Shown here: piece after piece, positions 52,164 to 61,901 of the stretch
Position numbering within the stretch: the first letter of the stretch is position 1
Layout of the letters: every line of letters starts with the position of its first letter
Assembly: GCF_018343535.1 (NCBI RefSeq)
Contig: NZ_JAGYPF010000002.1
Location: forward strand, 274,103-338,102
Direction of reading: 5' to 3'
DNA length: 64,000 nt
From: Neobacillus rhizophilus
Lineage (GTDB): Bacteria > Bacillota > Bacilli > Bacillales > Cytobacillaceae
Made by a program: the position numbers and the translations under genes
Notes under the pieces: model-generated
Databases searched by the model: none
Told to the model about the DNA's origin: nothing
Seen by the model: the letters and a program-made list of their open reading frames with translations, nothing else

Positions 52164-53108
52164 ATGATAGCTATTATAGTACTTAATTATAAAACATGGC
52201 AAGATACAATATTATGTGTTGAGTCAATTAGAAAAACAACTAAATGTCCATATAAAATTTATGTTATTGATAATGATTCTCCTAATGAATCCTTTTATAA
52301 ATTAAAGTCTGCATTTTCTAGTGATGATGATGTTATGATAGTTAAGTCGCAGGAGAATAAGGGTTACTCTGCAGGAAATAATATCGGAATCAAACTAGCA
52401 TTGAATGATGGTGCGGATGCTGTAATTCTTTCAAACAGTGATGTAATTTATTTTGAAAATAGCATAGATACAATGCATAGATTTATTAAAAATAATAAGC
52501 AAGTTGGGATAGTTGGCCCAAAAGTACTGTTACCAGATGGTAGTATTCAACATTTTATTAGAAAGAATTATGATTTTAAAAACTACATCTTAACAAAAAA
52601 GCCTTTAATAAATATTAGACTTTTCGGAGTTAGGGAAAAGGTTTTATTTGAGAATTATAACTATAATGATACTTTATCGTTCTATGGAGTTTTATCAGGC
52701 TGCTGTTTATTATTGACTAAGGAGTATTTAGAAACATGTGGACTTTTGGATGAAAATGTTTTTTTGTATTATGAAGAGTCTATTATTTCCCATAAAGCAA
52801 AGAAGGCAAATTTACTAACACACTTCCTTCCTGAAGCAGAAATTCTACACAAAAGTTCAGTATCAATTGGAAATCAAAATAGCGCATTTTCAAGGTACCA
52901 TAGATATTACAGCTCATTATATATGCTAAGAAACTATGTTAGAGTGAATAATTTCCAATTGACTATTGCTATATTTATAAATTATACTCCTTTTCTTGTT
53001 AATAGTTGTTTTAAAAAAGAGTATAGACGGATGTTGGGGGAGTTTACCAAGAAATGTTTATCGTTATATAGACCAAAACGATTAAATACTCAAAGTAGAA
53101 GTGATTAA
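52164..53108 (+). CDS. Glycosyltransferase, GT2 family (rhamnosyltransferase-like)
   Basis: A 314-residue GT-A enzyme: IAIIVLNYKTWQDTILCVES, YVIDNDSPNE, NKGYSAGNNIGIKLA and ILSNSDVIY (the DxD-equivalent position), then CCLLLTKEYLETCGLLDENVF and YEESIISHKAKK. The pattern is that of the WcaA/rhamnosyltransferase-like group. It follows the GT4 gene by 35 bases. A 270-base gap with no visible feature follows. Confidence 0.9.
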   Translation: MIAIIVLNYKTWQDTILCVESIRKTTKCPYKIYVIDNDSPNESFYKLKSAFSSDDDVMIVKSQENKGYSAGNNIGIKLALNDGADAVILSNSDVIYFENSIDTMHRFIKNNKQVGIVGPKVLLPDGSIQHFIRKNYDFKNYILTKKPLINIRLFGVREKVLFENYNYNDTLSFYGVLSGCCLLLTKEYLETCGLLDENVFLYYEESIISHKAKKANLLTHFLPEAEILHKSSVSIGNQNSAFSRYHRYYSSLYMLRNYVRVNNFQLTIAIFINYTPFLVNSCFKKEYRRMLGEFTKKCLSLYRPKRLNTQSRSD

Positions 53109-53378
53109 ACTAAGCTTATCTTTTTAGTTTATTCGAACCAGCCTAACATCATTAATTGAATCAGTGGTTTGTTAAAAATCTATTATTTAATTAGATATGT
53201 CCAATTGAATTTCCTATACATTCTATGTCAAATCAAAATAAATTTACCTAAAAAGGCTTTATTGCTTGTGTGTCACTAAAAATATTTTTTGAAGTGTAAT
53301 GTTATAGGTGGTATTTTATATAGATTTAATTATTGATTTTAGCTACTTGTACCCCAATTAAAGATAGGTGATTAGAAC

Positions 53379-54542
53379 ATGTGGAAAATGATATTAATTT
53401 TGTTTTCAATTAGTCTTGGAACGATTTATACAGTTAGAATTGGGGGATCAGGGTATAATCTTCAAATAGCAGAGGTTTTGCTGTTCTTTTTGTTTTTCAT
53501 TTTTATGGCAAGAAGTTACGATAGTGGTATCAAAATACAAGTGAATTTATTTGAAAAAATATTTCTTGTTTTGCAAATCATTTGTGGAACTTATGCGATA
53601 TTAATATTTTTATGGTCTGACTATGGAATATCAGTATTTCCAGGTGCTTTATCTATTTTTATAGGATTTATAGCATTTTTGTTTGCAAAAGTATTGTTGA
53701 AAGAAAGCGTTATTGCCTATGAAATAGCAAATAGATTTCTTCTTAGTAGTATAGTACTCCAACTAGTGTTAAACATGGGGTTAAATTTAAATACAATCGA
53801 TAATCAGTTTTATGCATTAAAAGTTGCCTCTGTAACTTTAATGGGAGAATCAAACTACATTTCGATATTTTTAGGTTTTTTCTTTTTGTATGAATTCATC
53901 TCTAGGAAAAAATACTGGATATTATTCGTCCTAATAAGTATACTGGGTATTTTTCTAACTGTATCCAGAGGAGCAATACTCTCAATTTCATTTTCACTGA
54001 TTGTTTATATTATTATCACCTTATTTAACTCCAAAGTAAATAAATTTAAGACAATATTAAGTATACTATTTGTAATTTTTATAGCACTCTTTTTATTTAA
54101 TAAAACAATTGTAGGAGTACAGTTATTAACTCAGTTAACTTATGGGTTTGAGACGGGGAATTCAGCTGGAAGGGATGTATTATTGCACAATGCAATATTA
54201 CAGTTTTTATCTAATCCATTTGGTAGTGGAATTGTATTAGATAATGATCCACATAATGTTATTATTAAATCTTTGAGAGATTTAGGTATCATTTTTGGAC
54301 CTATTTATATTACACTCCTTTTATATCCTTTATATTACTTATTTAATTATAAAGTAATTAGATATTCCAATACAACGATTGCCTTATTGGTTGGATATTT
54401 TTCTGTAATTATTCATTCGCTGGTAGAGATTTTCTATTTTAATAGTTCTTCTATCATTTGGACTGTCTGTACCTTAGCAGCTATTAATAATATGGTAAGC
54501 CTTGAAAAAAAGAAAAGGTTTCCTGTTGACAGTATATATTAA
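53379..54542 (+). CDS. O-antigen ligase/polymerase (Wzy-like)
   Basis: A 387-residue protein with about ten membrane helices. The segment TVSRGAILSISFSLIVYIII and the later loop TGNSAGRDVLLHNAILQFL...DNDPHNVIIKSLRDLG have the pattern of Wzy/WaaL periplasmic-loop motifs (R and H residues). It should polymerise repeat units on the outer face of the membrane. It is the only such protein in the locus, which supports the role. Confidence 0.85.
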   Translation: MWKMILILFSISLGTIYTVRIGGSGYNLQIAEVLLFFLFFIFMARSYDSGIKIQVNLFEKIFLVLQIICGTYAILIFLWSDYGISVFPGALSIFIGFIAFLFAKVLLKESVIAYEIANRFLLSSIVLQLVLNMGLNLNTIDNQFYALKVASVTLMGESNYISIFLGFFFLYEFISRKKYWILFVLISILGIFLTVSRGAILSISFSLIVYIIITLFNSKVNKFKTILSILFVIFIALFLFNKTIVGVQLLTQLTYGFETGNSAGRDVLLHNAILQFLSNPFGSGIVLDNDPHNVIIKSLRDLGIIFGPIYITLLLYPLYYLFNYKVIRYSNTTIALLVGYFSVIIHSLVEIFYFNSSSIIWTVCTLAAINNMVSLEKKKRFPVDSIY

Positions 54543-54711
54543 TACATTGTGATTTTACAGTAATATCAAGTTTTTTAGATCTAAATAAGTAAAAAGGCAG
54601 ACCGTACTAAAAATAATATAAGGATTCTATTGAATATCATTTTGAGATGGTAATTATATTTATAGATACTGGAGCCTTAACATTAACAACACAGAATAGG
54701 AGAAATAATGC

Positions 54712-55773
54712 ATGAAAATTACCTTCTGTTTGCATAGTCCAAGTAGGGTGCCCATTGGAGGCTATAAAATACTTTTTGAATATGCGAACCGATTATCAGA
54801 AAATGGACATCAGATTAAAATTGTCTTTAATTGCGAAGAAGCACTAAAAAGATTTAAATTTCCAGAACTATTAAGAAGAATTTTTTGTTATTTTCTTGTT
54901 AAAAAACAGCCTACATGGTTTCGACTCAATAAAAATATAAAAAAAATTTGTGTTAATGAGATTAATGACAATACAATACCTGATGGAGAAATTATTATTG
55001 CTACTGCAATTCAAACTGTTAAAGGTGTATTTGAGCTTTCAGAAATGAAGGGTAAAAAAGTGTATTTTATCCAAGGATTTGAAAATTGGAAATATACTAC
55101 AGATGAGGTGTTTGAAACTTATAATTTTAATATGAAAAACATAGTAATTTCAAAATGGTTAAAGGAAATTGTTGATTCAAACAGTAATTCGCGAAGTACG
55201 CATATTCCAAATGGGATAGATTTTAATATTTTTAATATTGATAGACCAATCAATAAAAGAAACCCTTATTCAATTGCCATGTTGTATCATAAAAGTACAC
55301 TTAAAGGTTCAAAATATGGCTTAAAAGCTATTTACCGATTAAAAGAACTATTTCCAAATATCGAAGTAAAATTATTTGGGATACCTGAGCGGCCAAAGGA
55401 TTTACCGAATTGGATTGAATATACTAGAAACGCCACAGAGGAACAGTTGCGAAAAATTTATAATAATTCCGCAATATTTTTATGTACAACTATTAGTGAG
55501 GGTTTTGGACTAACTGGTGCTGAAAGTATGGCATGTGGATGCGCTTTAGTTTCAACAGCTTATCAGGGCGTTTTTGAGTATGCGGAAAACAATAAAAACT
55601 CTTTAATTTCCCCAGTCAAGGATGTAGATTCCATTGTTAATAACCTCGTTAAGCTGCTTACAAATAATGAACTGAGAATTAATATTGCAAATGAAGGATA
55701 TAGAGATATTAAAAAATTATCATGGGAAAATTCCGTATCACGATTTGAAGAAACATTAGAAAAGTTAATATAG
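54712..55773 (+). CDS. Glycosyltransferase, GT4 family
   Basis: A 353-residue GT-B enzyme starting MKITFCLHSPSRVPIGGYKI; KKVYFIQGFENWKYTTDEV in the middle, and CTTISEGFGLTGAESMACGC carrying the EX7E-like pair. ATAGGAGAAAT precedes the ATG. AT-rich. Donor unknown. Confidence 0.9.
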   Translation: MKITFCLHSPSRVPIGGYKILFEYANRLSENGHQIKIVFNCEEALKRFKFPELLRRIFCYFLVKKQPTWFRLNKNIKKICVNEINDNTIPDGEIIIATAIQTVKGVFELSEMKGKKVYFIQGFENWKYTTDEVFETYNFNMKNIVISKWLKEIVDSNSNSRSTHIPNGIDFNIFNIDRPINKRNPYSIAMLYHKSTLKGSKYGLKAIYRLKELFPNIEVKLFGIPERPKDLPNWIEYTRNATEEQLRKIYNNSAIFLCTTISEGFGLTGAESMACGCALVSTAYQGVFEYAENNKNSLISPVKDVDSIVNNLVKLLTNNELRINIANEGYRDIKKLSWENSVSRFEETLEKLI

Positions 55774-55886
55774 CAAAATAATAATATTTTGTCGGTTATT
55801 CATACTTTAGAATTATATTTAGGTAATTTATTTTTGTTATGGATATTCATTGATTATTAATCTGAGCTGAACATTAAATGGAGTAG

Positions 55887-56906
55887 ATGTCTTTGAAAGA
55901 AAAAATAAGTGTAATTGTTCCTGTTTATAACGTAGAGAAATATTTATCAAAGTGTATTAATAGTATAATTAATCAAACATATACGAATCTAGAGATAATA
56001 TTAGTTGATGACGGGTCTACTGACAATTCTGGGGATATATGTGATTGTTATGCTTCTAAAGATACCAGAATCAAAGTCATCCATAAAGAAAATGGAGGGC
56101 TTTCTGATGCAAGAAATATGGGATTAGGTGTTGCTACTGGTGGATATGTTAATTTTATAGATTCAGATGACTACATTCATGAAAAATTTCATGAAGTATT
56201 AATGAAATTGATATCCTCACATAATGCAGATATTGCCCAATGTGATTATTTAAAAATATATGAAGAAACAGATCCGGAAATTAGCGATATTGGCAATAAT
56301 CAGTTTGAAAAAGTCACTGTATTAAACAATATTGAAGCGCTTAATCAATTATATAATAATCTAATTAAAGGTGTTGTTTGGAATAAATTATATAAGAGGG
56401 ACTTATTTAAAGATATTAGATTCCCGAAGGGTAAAATTCATGAAGATGATTTTACAACATATAAACTATTATTCAACTCCAATAAGATTATTATTACTTC
56501 TTACCAATTGTATTATTATTTACAAAGATCTAATAGCATTATGGGGAGTAAATTTAATGCTAAACATCTAGATTCTTTAGAAGCTTTCTCTAATCAAATT
56601 CTTTTTTTTAATAAGAATGAGTTATATGATTTGAAAAATAAAGCAATTATTAAATTAGAAAATAACATTCGAGGTTTTATGAGAAAAGTTTTAGATTCTG
56701 ATTTAGACAATAAAGAATTACTCTTTCATTATCTAGTTAATTATTACAGAGAAAACTTCCATTACTTCAAAAATAATTTAAATATTGTAGGTTTGAGAAA
56801 AGTAATAATATATATGATTAGGTATAGCCCCAGCATTATAGTAAAAATTTTATGTGGAGTTTTAAACATTAGAGATAAAATTACTGGAATTAATGATCAA
56901 AAATAG
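55887..56906 (+). CDS. Glycosyltransferase, GT2 family (EpsJ/CapM-like)
   Basis: A 339-residue GT-A enzyme: ISVIVPVYNVEKYLSKCINS, NLEIILVDDGSTDNSG, KENGGLSDARNMGLGVATG and INFIDSDDYIHE-type DxD motif (as NFIDSDDYI), then VWNKLYKRDLF and HEDDFTTYKLLF. This is the common capsular GT2 pattern. The C-terminal 80 residues are helical. Donor unknown. Confidence 0.93.
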   Translation: MSLKEKISVIVPVYNVEKYLSKCINSIINQTYTNLEIILVDDGSTDNSGDICDCYASKDTRIKVIHKENGGLSDARNMGLGVATGGYVNFIDSDDYIHEKFHEVLMKLISSHNADIAQCDYLKIYEETDPEISDIGNNQFEKVTVLNNIEALNQLYNNLIKGVVWNKLYKRDLFKDIRFPKGKIHEDDFTTYKLLFNSNKIIITSYQLYYYLQRSNSIMGSKFNAKHLDSLEAFSNQILFFNKNELYDLKNKAIIKLENNIRGFMRKVLDSDLDNKELLFHYLVNYYRENFHYFKNNLNIVGLRKVIIYMIRYSPSIIVKILCGVLNIRDKITGINDQK

Positions 56907-56916
56907 AATAATTAAA

Positions 56917-57024
56917 ATGTTATGGAGAATATTAATTATTTTTAAAGTAATATTGTATTTATTATTAAAGTATCTCAAAAATACAAAGCCTTTTATTGCA
57001 AAGTTGAAGTTTAGAAATGCTTAA
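56917..57024 (+). other. Gap between GT2 and Wzx genes with a 35-codon open frame
   Basis: An ATG at 56917 opens 35 codons (hydrophobic first half, MLWRILIIFKVILYLLLKYL, then basic) to TAA at 57022. There is no ribosome-binding site. It may be a remnant of a membrane protein. Nothing else is seen to 57272. Confidence 0.25.
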
Positions 57025-57272
57025 TGATTTTGAAATTCACTGATAACTGATTTTATTTTTTTAGTAGTTGATTGCCTTGTTCAAAAGTTCCATCATAAAA
57101 GAGACGCCTCCTATATTTGGTATGTTTCCTAAACTGTACAATAATATAAAGATTCTATCAAGGAGGATATTGAAATAATCATTAATAAAATATGAAATTA
57201 ATTAAACTATTTAGTTATGAATTTTTATGTTAACAAAAAACAGTTTCTGATTTAATGGTAAGGTGGTAAGTT

Positions 57273-58703
57273 TTGAGCATAAAAAAGAATTATTTATATA
57301 ATCTAATTTATCAAGTTTCATCAATAGCTCTACCAATAATAACCATTCCATATGTTTCTAGGGTATTAAGGCCAGAAGGGGTTGGAACCTATGCCTATAC
57401 AAATTCTATTGTTAATTATTTTATTATACTAGGAATGCTTGGAATAGGAACTTATGGAAATAAAATGGTTGCAATAGCTAGGGAAAATAAAGTTACTTTA
57501 AGTAAAACTTTCTTTAGTATTTATTGTTTACAGTTAGTACTAACCTTTATTTCTCTAGTTGGATATTTTGTTTTTATTGTTTACTTTTTCCATGATTTTA
57601 AACTAATAGCTTTATTACAATCTATTACTTTATTTGCAACAATAATAGATTGTTCTTGGCTTTTTAGTGGATTAGAACAGTTTAAAAAAATCGTAACAAG
57701 GAATATGTTAATTAAAATAATTAGCTTAATAGCTATTTTTTCTTTTGTGAAAAATCAGGAAGATTTAGTGATATATACAATTATTATGAGTTTATCCAGT
57801 TTTTTAGGTCAATTGATAATGTGGATTTATGTAAAGGATTTAGTTGTTCCTGTAAGAATATCTTTTGAATTAATACTAAAACATTTTAAGCCTACATTTG
57901 TATATTTTCTACCACAAGTGGCTATACAGGTATATTTTGTTTTAAATAAAACTATGTTAGGTGTTCTTTCATCTAACATTGAAGTAGGGCTATATGATTA
58001 TGCAGATAAAATACTTAAAATGTCAGTTGCAATTGTTAGTTCTTTAGGTGTGGTAATGCTGCCTAGAATGGCAAACACATTTGCAAACGGAAATCTAACA
58101 AAAGCGAAAGACTATATTAGTAAATCACTCGAATTTTCAACATTTTTAGCAATCCCAATTATGTTTGGTATTGCTGGTATATCAGAGGAAATGATTCCTT
58201 GGTACATGGGAGTCGAGTTTTATGGAAGTATAAAGGTCCTTATGATATTGAGCCCAACCATATTTTTAATGGCTTGGACAAGTGTTTTTGGCACACAATA
58301 TTTATTACCCTTAGGAAAAATGAAAATATATACAACTTCATTATATGTTGGTGCTATTTTTAATTTAATAATTAATTTTATATTAATTGGTACTTATGGA
58401 GCAATAGGTGCAGCAATAGGCACATTATGCGCTGAACTAGCAGTTTTTGTGGTCCAAATAAACTATGTTAGAAAGGATATTAACATTAGAAGGATGATTC
58501 CTAGGACAATATATTATTTGATTGCTGGAGGAGTTATGTACTCTATTGTAAAGGTCTTGGGCAGATTTATGGGTTCGTCTATAATTACAACAATTGTACA
58601 AATTCTTATAGGCTTCCTTGTCTACATAGGAATTGTTATTTTGTTTGAATTGCTTTTAAAGAACGGACTAATTATTAACGAAGTAAAAAAAAAGTATAAT
58701 TAA
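57273..58703 (+). CDS. Oligosaccharide flippase Wzx
   Basis: A 476-residue MOP-superfamily transporter with about twelve membrane helices. The start KKNYLYNLIYQVSSIALPII and IPYVSRVLRPEGVGTYAYTNSIVNYF are the classical Wzx N-terminus. It moves lipid-linked repeat units across the membrane for Wzy. TTG start after AAGGTGGTAAG. Last gene of the locus; a long inverted repeat follows about 130 bases later. Confidence 0.95.
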   Translation: MSIKKNYLYNLIYQVSSIALPIITIPYVSRVLRPEGVGTYAYTNSIVNYFIILGMLGIGTYGNKMVAIARENKVTLSKTFFSIYCLQLVLTFISLVGYFVFIVYFFHDFKLIALLQSITLFATIIDCSWLFSGLEQFKKIVTRNMLIKIISLIAIFSFVKNQEDLVIYTIIMSLSSFLGQLIMWIYVKDLVVPVRISFELILKHFKPTFVYFLPQVAIQVYFVLNKTMLGVLSSNIEVGLYDYADKILKMSVAIVSSLGVVMLPRMANTFANGNLTKAKDYISKSLEFSTFLAIPIMFGIAGISEEMIPWYMGVEFYGSIKVLMILSPTIFLMAWTSVFGTQYLLPLGKMKIYTTSLYVGAIFNLIINFILIGTYGAIGAAIGTLCAELAVFVVQINYVRKDINIRRMIPRTIYYLIAGGVMYSIVKVLGRFMGSSIITTIVQILIGFLVYIGIVILFELLLKNGLIINEVKKKYN

Positions 58704-58832
58704 AGACCATTGGGGCGGTTCCTTTTTTACGTGGACTATGCTGCTAAAAATAGGGATGTAGTCAGTAGTTCCTTCCCTTGGGTATAACAATTCAGCAGTC
58801 TATATAAGGTTCTTTAACATTACCAGAACATA

Positions 58833-58871
58833 AACAAACAGATGGTAGGTAATTGCTACCATCTGTTTGTT
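58833..58871. terminator. Long hairpin, terminator of the exopolysaccharide locus
   Basis: AACAAACAGATGGTAG and its perfect complement CTACCATCTGTTTGTT with a 7-base loop. The T run is weak; it may act for both converging genes. Confidence 0.7.
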
Positions 58872-58891
58872 AATTGCTTCATTCGAGATTC

Positions 58892-59113
58892 CTAACTTGG
58901 ACATGAAGCCTCGGATTCTTTAAGTGTTAAATTTTCAAAAACTTCGCATATAGCTACATTCCAAGTGAAATAGTTGAACAAAAATCCATGGCCATATGTT
59001 CGATCGTAATCCGTGTACCATGCTTCAAAAGCATATTTATCCATCACAGGCGTTGCTGGTTCTGTTGCTTTTTGCCCTTGTGCAACTTGCACCTTAAGAT
59101 TATTCGTTTCGTC
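58892..59113 (-). pseudogene. Decayed last B-repeat and tail of the surface protein
   Basis: Beyond the TAG at 59114-59116, the same frame continues with DETNNLKVQVAQGQKATEPA and EAWYTDYDRTYGHG, clearly a seventh copy of the 68-residue repeat. The stop replaces the Trp codon of VDVYFWDG. Further on, an extra base before ATGGATTTT breaks the match to MDFNTPITQGIQLYAKW, which can be followed in another frame with a further stop. The 3' end of the gene is therefore degraded. Confidence 0.8.
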
Positions 59114-61726
59114 CTAGAAATAGACATCTACATATGGGATCCACTTCGCATATAGCTGGATTCCTTGTGTAATAGGTGTGTTAAAGTCCATGGCATTCGT
59201 TCGGGCAGAATCTGTATACCACCCTCCAAAAGCATAATTATCCTTCACTGGGGCAGAAGGTTCAGTTATTTTCTGTCCAGGTGCTACCTGCACCTTAACA
59301 TTATTGGTCCCATCCCAGAAATAGACATCTACAACATGTGGGATCCACTTTGCATATAGCTGGATTCCTTGTGTAATAGGTGCGTTAAAGTCCATGGCAT
59401 TCGTTCGGGCGGAATCTGTATACCATCCTTGGAAAGTATAATTATCCTTCACTGGGGCAGAAGGTTCAGTTATTTTTTGTCCAGGTGCTACCTGCACCTT
59501 AACATTATTGGCCCCGTCCCAGAAATAGACATCTACAACATATGGGATCCACTTTGCATACAGCTGCATTCCTTGTGTAATAGGTGTGTTAAAGTCCATG
59601 GCATGTGTTCGGGCGGAATCTGTATACCATCCTCCGAACGCATAATTATCCCTAACTGGGGCAGAAGGTTCAGTTATTTTTTGTCCAGGTGCTACCTGCG
59701 ACTTAACATTATTGGTCCCGTCCCAGAAATAGACATCTACAACATATGGGATCCATTTTGCATAAAGCTGGATTCCTTGTGTAATAGGTGTGTTAAAGTC
59801 CATGGCATGTGTTCTGGTGGAATCTGTATACCATCCGCCAAAAGTATATTTATCCTGTACTGGGGCAAAAGGTTCAGTTATTTTTTGTCCAGGTGCTACC
59901 TGGACCTTATCATTATTAGTCCCGTCCCAAAAATAGACATCTACAACATATGGGATCCACTTCGCATAAAGCTGGATTCCTTGTGTAATAGGTGTGTTAA
60001 AGTCCATGGCATGTGTTCTGGTGGAATCTGTATACCATCCGCCAAAAGTATATTTATCCTGTACTGGGGCAGAAGGTTCAGTTATTTTTTGTCCAGGTGC
60101 TACCTGGACCTTATCATTATTAGTCCCGTCCCAAAAATAGACATCTACAACATATGGGATCCACTTCGCATAAAGCTGGATTCCTTGTGTAATAGGTGTG
60201 TTAAAGTCCATGGCATGTGTTCTGGTGGAATCTGTATACCATCCGCCAAAAGTATATTTATCCTGTACTGGGGCAGAAGGTTCAGTTATTTTTTGTCCAA
60301 GTGCTACCTGCGACTTAACATTATTGGTCCCGTCCCAGAAATAGACATCTACATATGGGGTCCATTTTGCGTACAAAGTAATATCTTTGGACACTTTATA
60401 ATCCGCCGAAAGAGGAATAGTTAAGTCTGCATCTAAATACCAACCATCAAAAAGGAAACCAGCTTTTTTAGGAGATAGTTGGATTTCGTCAATTAGTTTT
60501 TTGTCACTCTCAGCTACAAAATTCGTGTTGGGTTCTGCATTGTTTGTGACTAATTCAACATTGTACCCCCAAAAAGCAGTGAAAGATTTGTTGATGGATG
60601 TATCAAAGGATGAACCATTATAAAACTGACCGTTGCTATCCTTCCATAATAGAATTACGTTATTATTCGGCGAAAATGAGCCATCTTTACTAAGCGAATT
60701 CAACAATTCTTTACTTGGTAGTTTGGCATCCGCATTGCTTGTTACATATGCTAAACTCTGTTCTTTACCGGCTCCATTGTTAAAATTGACAATGTAGAGA
60801 TTATTAAGTGAAGTATTTCTAGGTGCCGAATAATCAGTTGATCCATCACCAATTTTTACCCCATAATAATATTTAACGTCCGTAGTAATAATTTGGCTTG
60901 GAGATGACCAAATTTTATTTAAATCAACTCCACCCGTAATGTTAATTAGTCCTCCAGAGCTATTATTTCCTCCGCCTATTCCTGCTGAAGTTGATTTTCC
61001 AGTAGCGGAGATATTGCCTCCATTAATGTAAATGCTATCCGTTCTGCCATATAGACCACCACCAATGCCTGCAGCATCAGTTCCACCTGTAGCAGTAATA
61101 GTTCCACCGTTAATGATAACATTACCACCTGTTTGATGACCCGAAGTACCAATTCCCGCCCCGCGTTCACCACCTTGCGCTGTGATTGTTCCGCTATTAA
61201 TAATAATTGTTCCTGTTTTATTTGCATTACCCGCTCCAATACCTGCAGCATAAGCACCACCAAAGACATCTAATTTTCCGTCTCCGCTAATTTCTAAGGT
61301 GGTCTCTCCTTCTACGCTGATTCCAGGATAATATGTAGAACCATTTAATTTATTTCCTCCAGTGAAAAACAGATGATTATTTTCTCCAATAAACTTTAGA
61401 GCAGGAACATAAATTGATTGAACCTTCAAATTGCTGATTGTCAAATTTGCATTAGAACACTTATATTCGATTGCTAAATAACTATAGCCATCTGATTTTG
61501 TACCAATTAATGTAACTTTTTCGCTTGTGTTAATTATAATTTTAGTCCCAGTTCCTGTTGGATTCACCGGTGGCAATTGAAAAGTTCCACCAGTTTTTAT
61601 TTCAGTAACTTGTGACCAAGTATTCCAAATGGTTAGATTTTGAGAAGCATAACTAACTGGACTTTTATACCATAAAATTGTTAAAAGAATTAAAAAGAAA
61701 ATTGCATATTTTTTAAATTTATTCAT
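59114..61726 (-). CDS. Secreted surface protein with InlB-type B-repeats
   Basis: An 870-residue exported protein: signal peptide (about 1-27, ending SYAS), a glycine-rich beta-helix-like region (about 100-260; repeats of the type IINGGTITATGGTDAAGIGG), a divergent repeat, then six nearly identical 68-residue Listeria-Bacteroides (flg_new/InlB B) repeats of the type VDVYFWDGTNN..GGWYTDS..LYAKWIPYV. ATG 61726 was chosen because AGAGGTG lies upstream. No LPXTG or other anchor is present, because the frame stops inside a seventh repeat. Adhesion is a likely role for the family, not shown here. Confidence 0.88.
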   Translation of the reverse strand: MNKFKKYAIFFLILLTILWYKSPVSYASQNLTIWNTWSQVTEIKTGGTFQLPPVNPTGTGTKIIINTSEKVTLIGTKSDGYSYLAIEYKCSNANLTISNLKVQSIYVPALKFIGENNHLFFTGGNKLNGSTYYPGISVEGETTLEISGDGKLDVFGGAYAAGIGAGNANKTGTIIINSGTITAQGGERGAGIGTSGHQTGGNVIINGGTITATGGTDAAGIGGGLYGRTDSIYINGGNISATGKSTSAGIGGGNNSSGGLINITGGVDLNKIWSSPSQIITTDVKYYYGVKIGDGSTDYSAPRNTSLNNLYIVNFNNGAGKEQSLAYVTSNADAKLPSKELLNSLSKDGSFSPNNNVILLWKDSNGQFYNGSSFDTSINKSFTAFWGYNVELVTNNAEPNTNFVAESDKKLIDEIQLSPKKAGFLFDGWYLDADLTIPLSADYKVSKDITLYAKWTPYVDVYFWDGTNNVKSQVALGQKITEPSAPVQDKYTFGGWYTDSTRTHAMDFNTPITQGIQLYAKWIPYVVDVYFWDGTNNDKVQVAPGQKITEPSAPVQDKYTFGGWYTDSTRTHAMDFNTPITQGIQLYAKWIPYVVDVYFWDGTNNDKVQVAPGQKITEPFAPVQDKYTFGGWYTDSTRTHAMDFNTPITQGIQLYAKWIPYVVDVYFWDGTNNVKSQVAPGQKITEPSAPVRDNYAFGGWYTDSARTHAMDFNTPITQGMQLYAKWIPYVVDVYFWDGANNVKVQVAPGQKITEPSAPVKDNYTFQGWYTDSARTNAMDFNAPITQGIQLYAKWIPHVVDVYFWDGTNNVKVQVAPGQKITEPSAPVKDNYAFGGWYTDSARTNAMDFNTPITQGIQLYAKWIPYVDVYF
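59131..60354 (-). repeat. Six tandem 204-bp coding repeats
   Basis: The span is exactly 6 x 204 bases. Units differ at few positions (for example EPSAPVQDKYTFGG versus EPSAPVRDNYAFGG), and two adjacent central units are almost identical, pointing to recent duplication or gene conversion. Copy number may vary among strains and be misassembled with short reads. Confidence 0.9.
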
Positions 61727-61901
61727 CGTTTTACACCTCTTAAACTTAATATTTCTATTAAAATGTAATACTAGCAAAATAATATCGAGTTTTTTAACAC
61801 ACCAAATCGCCTGCCACTTATAACTTTGTATATAACTATTGATTTGGCGGTCAAAATTAAGCTGAGAGTGTTGATTAGTCCACAGCAAGGCTCTTTTTAT
61901 A

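Noticed and set aside
59369..60424. 351-codon open frame antisense to the surface-protein repeats
   Set aside because: It is a mirror of the 204-bp coding repeats; it lacks a ribosome-binding site, and the minus-strand frame has a signal peptide and recognised domains.
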